DNA of 64,000 bases from Ctena decussata (lineage: Eukaryota > Mollusca > Bivalvia > Lucinida > Lucinidae). The position numbers and the translations under genes are program-made. The notes beneath the pieces are model-generated. The model did no database searches, was not told the origin of the DNA, and saw nothing but the letters and a program-made list of their open reading frames with translations. Each line of letters begins with the position of its first letter. Within the stretch, counting starts at the first letter, position 1. Location of the stretch: NCBI GenBank assembly GCA_963989385.1, contig OZ022501.1, positions 91,372,979 to 91,436,978 of the forward strand. The letters run 5' to 3'. Shown here piece by piece: positions 48,350-57,038 of this stretch.

Positions 48350-48930
48350 GTTCAAGTCCGCTTCGTTTCTGAGGCGTTAATCGAAAACGACTTCTAGCTT
48401 TTCATGCGGGTTACTAAAACTTGAAGCAAATACGCTTACTATGATTTGAGTTGATTTTGTGCTTCTCATTAAGGAAATAATTTTATGTAAGGTAAGCATA
48501 TTAGAGCACAAACCAATCAGTTAAAACATGAATATTGAGAGAGATAAAAGAGTTTATATTCAAGTCCTTTTCGTTTCTTAGGCATTTAAAGCGAAAAGGA
48601 CTTCTCACGGGTTCTTTAAGGGTTACTAAAACTACAAGCAAATATGCTCAAATTTAATTTTTTTATGATTCATATTACGAAAACCACTTTGTCCAACGTA
48701 AGCATATTACAGCAGAAAACAGTCAGTTGAAGAAAAAATATTTGAGTCCTTTTTCGTTTGTCAGGAATTTAGCGAAAAGGGCTTCTCAGGCAATTTTCGT
48801 ACCGGCTTCTAATACTTTGAACAGATATGCTAGACTGAATTAAATTTTATTTTGACTTTGAGCTTGTTGGTAAGACAAAATAAAAAATGTGTCATGTAAG
48901 TATATGAGTGCATAAATCAATCAGAAAAAT
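48350..48930. repeat. three repeats of about 190-205 bp with GTCCTTTTCG..CGAAAAGGAC cores
   Basis: Units start near 48356, 48565 and 48745, each with 'gtccttttcgtttc..agg', 'gcgaaaaggacttctca', 'ggttactaaaac' and 'gtaagcatatta'. The inverted GTCCTTTTCG / CGAAAAGGAC core repeats the TIR motif of the surrounding element. Confidence 0.7.
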
Positions 48931-49335
48931 CATTTATATTAAGGAAAAGAAGAAGAAGAACAACAAGAAAACATGTAGGTCTTTCCTTTTTATCATTGAA
49001 ATAAATGAATAACAACATCACAAACGATCTTTTATGAATATTTTTCTAACCATTTGAGTTAAATTATATCAGCATTCCCCATACTGATAATAAAGGAAAT
49101 CCTTTTCGTGAAATTTAGGTCCTTTTCGCGAAAAGGAGTCCTTTTCGCGAAAAGTAGTCCTTTTCGCATTTTAGGGTAACCGTATAGAGAGGACACAATT
49201 TCCATACACAAAATTACACAGGGGCAAAGTTCTTTAAAAAATAGAGACTGAGCTATGAGCTATGGTTCCTGTTCTCTGCATATTGTCTGTTTCATATTTG
49301 TACCACATTTTGTGAAAGTATCTTCAACAGTTTAA

Positions 49336-49874
49336 AGGTAGGTTCCTGTACTTTGGAATGCATCATAATTTTGATGATCGTTCATCCAAGTTGTTGGAAA
49401 GCACTTATAAAAGGGAATGAATAAGTTTCACTAATAAGTGTAAATCAAAAAAATATTAGAAAAGTTGTTTTGCAAGGGATATCCTAACTCTGCTTCGCAC
49501 ACCAGTTAGCGCTATTTTTAGTTCGCGCCAAAAATAGATAACATGGCTGACGTCATGCTGCATTGCATTTTGGGATAGGTTTAACCCATCCGCCATGCCA
49601 GGACCTCTAGGAGAACTCACGGCAAGGGAAAATTGACCTTTGGAGAATGGCAAGAGAAATCGCCCACTTATAGACATAATAAACATAGTTATTTTTAGAA
49701 CTGGAATTCCAACGAAAGAAAATAATCAAAAGGGAAAATGACTATTTTCTTCAAAATCTGACGAGTTTTCTCAGTAGCAACAAATTCAGAAAAATATGAG
49801 AATTCAGTACTGCTCAGAAAAAGACGCAATAATTTTGTGGACATAATTGTTATCGCTTGTCCAGGAACCTACCT
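49336..49874. mobile_element. 539-bp element at a TTAA site
   Basis: Ends AGGTAGGTTCCTG and CAGGAACCTACCT, flanked by TTAA at 49332-49335 and 49875-49878. The host unit elsewhere reads 'cagttttaaagttatag' without the insert. TTAA duplication fits piggyBac or Kolobok. No transposase; the 76-codon minus frame is not supported. Confidence 0.8.
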
Positions 49875-50571
49875 TTAAAGTTATAGAGCGGACATGATTT
49901 CTATATAGAAATTTACAAAGAGGCATAACTCTTTTAAAAAACTGTAGATGTTTATGAGCTTATGTTGTATTGTTGTGAAACTTGCCGGTGTTCAATAAAT
50001 CTTATCTTTTATCTTATCATCTGATGATGCTTTATATTTGTACAAAGTATTCATAAAATAGCTTCGAGACATTTAAAGTTACAGAGCAAACATGATTCCA
50101 AAACTGAAAGTTACAGAGGGGTATAATTCCATAAAAAAAATGCAGAGTTACAGTACTTATTCTCTGCATATCACGTGATGGTGCTTTATATTTGTACCAA
50201 GTTTATATGCATAGGAAACTACTGAAGAAAGACTATACCTTTTTGCTAACACGGCCTATAGATGGCTAAGAAACGAAAAGAAAGAATGATTTGTTATACG
50301 TGATCAGCTGATGAGACATCCAGCATGCTTTCTTTCACGTCCGATCTCGCCTTCTCGCCACATGAGCGCAGAGATTTGCTTAATCCAAGTATTTGGTCCA
50401 ATTGCTAAGCAATAATTTGTTCGATTTAAGATCGTTTAAAGAATATCTAAAAAAGCTAAGTTACTGTCCGATTAATTTAGACAACAAACACTGTTGATTT
50501 GCAAATAGGAAGTTTCTCTCCAATATTAGGGCGTACTTGCTTTGTAGATTATGACATTAGATTGGGTACAT

Positions 50572-51245
50572 AGAATTACCGAAAAGCACCGAAATATCGA
50601 AAAGCACCGAAATACCGAAAAGCATAGAATTGCCGAAAAGCACCAATATGTCATATTTGCAAGACTATGGGATACAACACGTTCTGGATGTATAATAAAG
50701 GGGTCAAGTAACTCATGAGATTATTTGTTATTATTGAAAAACACCAATATATCATATATAATATATACTGGGGAATGATATAAACGTATGGCACAGATTG
50801 AATATGGCTGCTCATGAAAGGCAATTTATTATTTAAATTGCGTTTACATGCTTTTCAATAATAAGAAAGTACCAAATGAGAAATTACTTAATAAATTTAA
50901 CAAGTATTCCTCCGCTTCATCCCTCCACACCTTCGATAGATAAAATATGGCATATAAAATATGGCATTTAGATGCTTTTCGGTAATAACAAAGTACCTAA
51001 TGAGTTACTTAATACCTTTCCCGAACTTCTGTTGTATATCATACCCATGTATAATACGATATATTGGTGTTTTTCGGTAATAAGAATTACCCTCACGAGC
51101 TACCTGAGCCCTTTATAATACATACAGACCGTGTTGTATCCCAAAGTCTTGCAAATATGACATATTGGTGTTTTTCGGTAATTCTGTGCTTTTCGGTATT
51201 TCGGTGCTTTTCTGTATTTCGGTGCTTTTCGGTAATTCTATGGAC
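50572..51245. mobile_element. TIR element of ACCGAAAAGC repeats
   Basis: ATAGAATTACCGAAAAGC at the left and its complement at the right begin arms of about 115 bp made of ACCGAAA(T/A) repeats followed by 'caatatgtcatatttgcaag'. Further ACCGAAAA-like copies lie inside at 50735 and 51065. A TSD was not found, so exact ends are uncertain. Confidence 0.7.
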
Positions 51246-51424
51246 CTCCTTAGGTATTCTGCCGACCAGAATAAGAATCAGTCTGGAAATACGTCTAAGG
51301 ACAGTCATTCACAAGGAAGGACAATCATTCACCAATAAAGCCAATGTGACTGAGTGAACCGTTGCGGCCGATAAACCTCAGCACAGTTTTTACTAATCTT
51401 TTAATCGGCTTCTCTGAGACTTAA

Positions 51425-52287
51425 GGTGGTGATAATCACTGATTTGGGACAAAGACAAAAATCTGCATAATATACTCAAAATAACACTGATCTTTCCAAA
51501 ACTTAGCATATGCCTTCTTTATGCTGTTTCTCATAATTTAGGATCCCAAAATGCAGCATTTATTGATGTTAAAAAGTGTTTTTATAAGAGAAGATCAAAG
51601 GGTAATTTTCTGCAAATAAATCTGAAAAAATAAAATCATTGTTGAAAATATACTTAGTGCTTAGAGTACCTTGTTGCATAATGGAGAGCGTCCTAGCAAT
51701 TATTTTTTCATACTCTTTCACACATTATCAGGCTGAGCAGATGAAAAAAGATGCAGTCTGTGTCCGATTTTTTTTTTGTCAAAACACACAGGTGAGACAG
51801 GTGATACTATTTTAACAAGGTTGAACAATTTCATATACACACCACTGATAATGTCAGTAATGTATTATTTATATTGTAGGTGTTAACATAGGTATGCTTG
51901 CCTACCCTATATTTAATAAATGCGTCTAGTGTACATTTACTTTGTACATGGTTGAACATTTGAGAAAAAGCTACCCTTTTCATCTGGTCTACATTACAAT
52001 TTGAGAAAGAGTTGGAATAAATAATTGCTAGGACGCTCTTCATTATGCAATTACGCACCTTCAGCACTACGTAAATTTTCAATAACGATATTCTTTTTTC
52101 AGATTTATTCGCAGATTTTTACCCTTTGATCTTTCCTTATAAAAACACTTTTTTAAGCAGCATGTACATCTATTTTGTATTCTAAACTGTAAAGAACAAC
52201 AAAAAAAGAAGTCTGCTAACTTTCAGGGAGATACGTTACTTTTTTATGGTTTTATGCAGATTTTTACATTTACCATAAATCACCACC
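51425..52287. mobile_element. 863-bp fold-back element at a TTAA site
   Basis: Arms of over 300 bp: GGTGGTGAT at the left end, ATCACCACC at the right. Inner matches include 'aaaaagtgtttttataag', 'gatcaaagggtaa' and 'gagcgtcctagcaattattt'. Flanked by TTAA (51421-51424 and 52288-52291). It may fit piggyBac/Kolobok-type non-autonomous elements. Frames inside, including 51831-52082, are not genes. Confidence 0.8.
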
Positions 52288-52627
52288 TTAATGTGAATTC
52301 GAATATGTAAACCAAATTGAACGGACCCGAAATCTGCGCTGACTGTCTCAATCGAGTATACCCGAAAAACATGGACGCACTGTGTACAACGCGAAATGAG
52401 GGTAAAACTCGATATACCGTGTGATAGATACATGTTCTAAGATTTCTCTAAATCACCGTATTTGTGTCTTAAAAGTGGGGCAGTTTGTTTGGTGCCCAAA
52501 CACCAAATTTATGGGGATGCTGGATTTATATTTCTATGTTTGTCTCTGCAACCCACCTAAGATCCTTTCGTTTTCGCTACATAAAGTAAAAAGATGGGCA
52601 ATGAAATCAAATCCCACATTCCGCCCT

Positions 52628-52902
52628 GAATTGATTGATTGATTTGATGCTTAACGTCCACGGTAAACAACTATGGTCATATCGGGACGGTCAGTTAACC
52701 TAACCACACTATTCCTGGGCAGGCTTAGACCTCCTAAGCGGTTAACCAGTACTAAGTGCACATACTTTCGCCAGTAACTGACAACTGCCCTTCTTGAATC
52801 AGCGGAAGAAGAAACGAAAGTATGTGGCCAGACCGGGTTTCGAACCCATGACCTCTGACCTTTGAGTCAGGTGACCTACCGATTGCGCTACGCGGCCCGG
52901 CT
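52628..52902 (-). mobile_element. full-length tRNA-headed SINE, minus strand
   Basis: Third copy of the family at 27788. Tail TTGATTGATTGATTTGATGC at the left, head with box B complement GGGTTTCGAACCC at the right. TSD CATTCCGCCCT / CATTCCGCTCT (52617-52627 and 52903-52913), one mismatch. The anticodon region differs from the other copies, as expected for a decaying SINE. Confidence 0.88.
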
Positions 52903-52913
52903 CATTCCGCTCT

Positions 52914-53589
52914 CAAAACCAATAGGGAAAGAAGCACATATACACAGAAAGTGACACAAGTTTACGAAAGACACGCACAGTAAACCGAATGAGCAGCTCT
53001 TTCCCAAACAGATGGTCATTCAGCTTTCCCAAACAGATGGTCATTCAGCTACCCCAATAACAGCATCAACATCCATTTTTACTTATTTATTTTTTATTTC
53101 CATTTTTATTTCCTTTTATTTCTTTTTTTTAAATCCTTGCTGTTTGGTTGCGTATGCCTGCAAGGTTTTCTTGTATCTTTCGTATGTTTTGGCTTATGGT
53201 GTGCTGCAGAGGCTAACATTTTTAGGATTTATACAGAATAACCTACTTTCCCATTTTTTTTTATTTATTTTTTTTTCTCGTTTTATCATATTCTTAGTCT
53301 CTTAATTATTCTGCTTTGTAGAGTTCCGGTGTTCCGTTGGACCTGGACGGATGCCTCTCAAAAAGACCTTAAAAGAGAAGTCTTTTTTCATACTTTTCCC
53401 TTGTGATCTTGTCTGAATTTCTAATCAGACAAGATCAAACCAGCATCCTTTAGTTGTTGTTTTTGCTGTTTTTTGTAATTTTGTGTATTTTGCTTTCGTT
53501 TTCTGAAAAACTTTGTAGACACTTGTTCCCGCCATTCACTACATGGCTGGGATAAAGTGTTGGATTACTAAACCCCATAGCATTTGATG
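52914..53589. other. intergenic, T-rich; short duplication at 53005-53050
   Basis: 'cccaaacagatggtcattcagct' type phrase occurs twice in tandem (53005 and 53028). A hydrophobic 97-codon frame across T-rich DNA is not supported as a gene. Confidence 0.4.
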
Positions 53590-54754
53590 AAATCTAGGGC
53601 AGAGTATTGACTAGCTCCTTGTACTTGTCAGTGCTCTGTATTAAGTTCAGAATTAGGTGTTTAACGAAAATCAGGACAGAGTATCTGACTAGCTCTTTGT
53701 AACTGTCAGTGCTCTGTATTAACTTCAGAATTAGGTGTTCAAAATCTGACTAGCTCTTTGGAATTGCCATTGCCTCGTTCCCAGGCGACTAAATAGACGC
53801 CTAGTGCAAACGATGTTGCTTTACCTATAAATAGTTCAGATATTCCCATACTGACGTACTGCATATTTATTTATAACTCGGCCGTGTGTATTATAGTAGT
53901 TATTTATCGCTCTCCTTGAATGTTTATGTTGAGATTATTTATCTCACCAGCTTCCAAGAAGATAAGTGCGCCTTGTTTTTGTTTTAATTGCTTGTAAGTG
54001 TGCCTACAAGATACAAGAAGTTTCTTACGAATTACTTGATTTACCTATTCATGCCTAACGTCATAGGCAAACAGTGCAGACCCAGATCAGACGCCGCAAA
54101 ACAAAACGTCTACGTCTGCAAAAATAGCAAATGTTTCTTCCAAGCTGTATCATACTGAAATCCAAAGAATAGAGCCTAGTAGAGGGCAAACGGTATATAG
54201 CCCTAGAAGTGGCGTCTCATTCAGAGCCGACTCGTCAGGATCTACATTGTTTGAAAATGCAGCTACTTTCGTCAAGACTGTTAAGTAAACATTTTGGGCA
54301 AGAGCTATTAGATATATCTAATGCAGTTTTCAGATAATCAAAACACCTGCTGTAATCTTTTCTGCCAGTAGGAAGATATTTATAGATAAGAAGTTTCTCA
54401 AACATGATTCCCGGCGCTGTTAAAAATTTAGGTTGTGTATTGAGAACCAGATCTACCAGTCAAGTTTCTGCCGCCTAAAGCCAATGGTTTACGCTTGTCT
54501 CTACTGTAGTGAGTCATACGAAACGGAAGTTGTGCAAGGAACTAGTCTAGAACTGCCAATGCTCTGTTGTCTCGCAAACTCAGAATCAGGATTGTTTCTG
54601 GTCTCGTTCACGGTAGGAAATGTCATAAAAGCATGTCAGAGAACCCCCATTCATGTTTCCAGTGGTGGTAGTTATTGATTTTATACTATGGAAATGGTGA
54701 AATCATGGTTCGGACTCTCCTGACCCTAACTTAGAATGCAGAATTAGTAGCGAA
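53590..54754 (+). repeat. probable 5' region of a LINE with about 100-bp repeats
   Basis: 'gactagctc', 'ttgtcagtgctctgtattaa' and 'cagaattaggtgtt' recur at 53605-53665 and 53685-53740, then partially at 54540-54590. They precede the 2A-containing frame of the LINE at 54755, so may be 5' UTR monomers. Confidence 0.4.
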
Positions 54755-55950
54755 GTGTATGCGGACAGATCTTCGCAGTGTTTTACTATTATAAGGAAAC
54801 TTGGAAATCGTAGAACTTCGGAGAGGCTAAGATGCTTTTCTTCATCAAAAGGCACTAACCTAGCTCTTTTTATTATCCTGACTGGGGACATCGAAACAAA
54901 CCCAGGTCCCAGGTTTTTGCAAAAAAAATCTTCAAATTATCGGACATAATTATAATTGAATGCATTGATTGCAAAAACGCTTTCATGCAAAATGCTCAAA
55001 TCTGGGTGATGACGAGCTGTTAGCGATTGAGACTGGCAGTAGTGATTGGTATTGCGCAAACTGCAAGGCGGGTTGCGGCCTGTGCAATCGTGCGGTTCTC
55101 AATGGTCATAAGGCAGTTCAATGCGATGGTTGTGAACTGTGGCTTCACAATGAATGCTCCTTTATTTCGGACGCTGATTATGAAAATGTATTAACTTCTG
55201 GGTGCATATGGATTTGTCCAAAATGTGAATTTTTCAATTTTTCTGACTCCTTCTTCGGTGATCAGTTGAATCTAATGACTGAGCATCGATTTAATCCGCT
55301 GTCAAAGGATAAGTTGTTAGGCTTTCAATCATCAAACAGTTCAAATGAGTCAAATTTTAACGGCAAGACTCTTGGTGGTTTGAAGCTCGTCAGATTGAAC
55401 CTAAATAGTATTAGGGGCAAGAAATTGGATTTATTAGCCTTCCTTGATGTCCACCAACCTCATGTGGCTATTCGGGAAACGAAAATTGACAGTTCAGTTG
55501 CAGCTTCAGAATTGTCACGTTCCCTGAAACATTTTCCTGTAATGTATTCAGGAAGGACAGAAACTTTCATGGTGGCGGAGTGATGCTTCTCATCCGTAAG
55601 GACATTCCGCACATGCCCTTGTCAGAAATAGAAAACGATTCGGAATCAGTTTGGGTTAAAATTTTGGCAAACAAAACTTCCCATTATGTAGCAAGTTGGT
55701 ATCGTCAACCTGGTGGCTCAAGTGAGGAATTTCAATTGTTTCGTGATCAGTTAGATCATATTAGGACAAAGCACAAGGGAAATAAGCTCCCCTCAGTTCA
55801 TGTACTAGGGGACTTCAACTCCAAAGATATTGCTTGGCCAGACTGACTAAATAAGTCAGGATCAGTGTTAAGTCAGTCAGAGGTACATGTACAAATGTTG
55901 ATTGATGTCATGAATGACCATGGTTTAGAACAACTGGTGAATTCCTGGGA
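54755..55950 (+). pseudogene. 3'-truncated non-LTR retrotransposon: 2A peptide, PHD finger, endonuclease
   Basis: Three pieces in different frames. (1) 54755-54949 carries a hydrophobic stretch (ALFIILT) and the 2A signature GDIETNPGP at 54884-54910. (2) 54909-55566 contains a Cys/His cluster (from about 54960) and a PHD finger; in the 204-residue frame starting at 54969 the ligands are C36, C39, C52, C55, H60, C63, C83 and C86. An apurinic-type endonuclease start follows (VRLNLNSIRGKKLD, then RETKID). (3) 55580-55846 continues the endonuclease (GDFNSKDIAW) and ends at a TGA, after which similarity goes on to about 55950. Frame breaks lie at an A8 run (54921-54928) and near 55560. No reverse transcriptase follows, so the 3' part is lost. 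This element is distinct from the LINE at 57039. Confidence 0.8.
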
Positions 55951-57038
55951 TTGACTTATCTCCCTTTTTATAAACATTGGAACATAACAAATATATATTT
56001 GCTGGTATTATTTTTGCATTGGTTAACTAATATCTAATCATTTTTTCTCTAACATATTTTATAGTTTTTCGTTCGGAAAATGACAGATTCCGACGGACCA
56101 ACTTGAGGCCGTAAAAAGTCTCCCCGTACATCATCCATAGTGCAGATTATATTTTAATTACATCCTTTGAGATCAGAGGATAGATTCTGAGAAATCTAAA
56201 ATTTGAGATCGATGAAGACTATTATTCTAGATCATCGTCTTTTATATTATTTGGATCATTTTGAAACTAATCAGTCTTTGAATCGACTGCCCAATTAAAA
56301 TTAAGAAATTACAGTATGCTTTTTTTCTGGTTTCGTCACCAGATATTGTCAGGGTCACTGACGAGGCTTTATTAGCCGAAACTACGTAGTCTGGCCCATG
56401 TTACTACTTCTGTATGTATTCTCTGCTCTTGAAGGAACTTTTTACCCCGTCGCAGATGGACCAACTTACACCGACCATACCGCACTGTAAATCTTCACTC
56501 ATGACCAAACGCCATTGAATTTGGAAACAGCAAATACGCACAGTTGAATAGCAAAGGTGGTGAGCTTTCAGAAATCGTATAACTTAAGCGTATAATTCGA
56601 TACACAGGAAATGCAAAAACAAAATATTATGGGTGCAAGAAAGTTACTTATGTAGTACAAAATCAGTTTTTCTTCTCAGTATTTTATATTTGTTCTCCGA
56701 TCGTCATCTTGTTTTCTTCAGTAAGTGTAACATGATCAATGATTCATTGCATCAGATACTGTCGTCATAATTTTTCTCAGTTTAGAGGAATCGCCCTCGG
56801 ACCAACGTTCGTTCGTTGTTTCGTATAAACTTCCAGTTCTGGAACACCAGGAACAGTAGTCCCCGTAAAAGATCTTCTTGAGCACACAAGTTTTTACTTA
56901 AAATGTCTGAGGGCGTATATTTACATTAAAAGTCTATCGTAGTGTAAATAATAAAATATCCAGGCGTTATAAGAATAATCTGTACATTAGACCATATATA
57001 CACTTTCTGTTGGACGCTGATGATGGCTTTATGTTGCA
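55951..57038 (-). other. probable 3' UTR of the minus-strand LINE, plus unassigned sequence
   Basis: No coding frame. It lies downstream of the ORF2 stop on the minus strand. The 3' end of the LINE is not sharply visible; 'ttgaggccgtaaaaag' and 'catcatcc' at 56105-56140 resemble SINE/LINE tails seen at 14990 and 24590, but in the plus orientation. Confidence 0.35.

Larger units (their letters stand above)
42278..49182. mobile_element. 6.9-kb TIR element (MULE-like), exact 9-bp TSD
   Basis: TIRs of about 85 bp: GGGTTACCCTAAAATGCG, then repeated AAAAGGACTCCTTTTCGCG and GGACCTAAATTTCACG. The right end is the complement with small changes. Flanked by TATAGAGAG at 42269-42277 and 49183-49191, and the host tandem unit has a single copy of the corresponding site elsewhere (AGTTATAGAGCGGAC near 49881). 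Inside are a hairpin tandem repeat, a PHD-like exon, a histone-type stem-loop, an unexplained 80-codon frame, a 2.2-kb array and three inner 190-205-bp repeats. No intact MULE transposase was seen. It could be a non-autonomous carrier of unrelated sequence. Confidence 0.85.
39464..50240. mobile_element. tandem-repeat element with AACAAGAG start, broken by three insertions
   Basis: Begins AACAAGAG plus hairpin TTGTC-AGAA-GACAA (39472-39485), a start analogous to 6961, 31967 and 34704. First come units of about 190-200 bp (39540-40340; 'gccaagtatcatggc', 'atagggactgagaaatat', 'agtcagtgaagc'). Then units of about 150 bp ('gatgatgctttatatttgta', 'tgtgaaaatatcttcaacag', 'cataattctgtaaaa') from 40350. 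The latter run is interrupted at 40837-42223, 42278-49182 and 49336-49874 and resumes each time at the expected place. The right end near 50240 is not sharply defined. Confidence 0.75.

Noticed and set aside
53012..53305. Hydrophobic 97-codon frame
   Set aside because: T-rich DNA translates to Phe/Leu/Ile runs by default; no further support.
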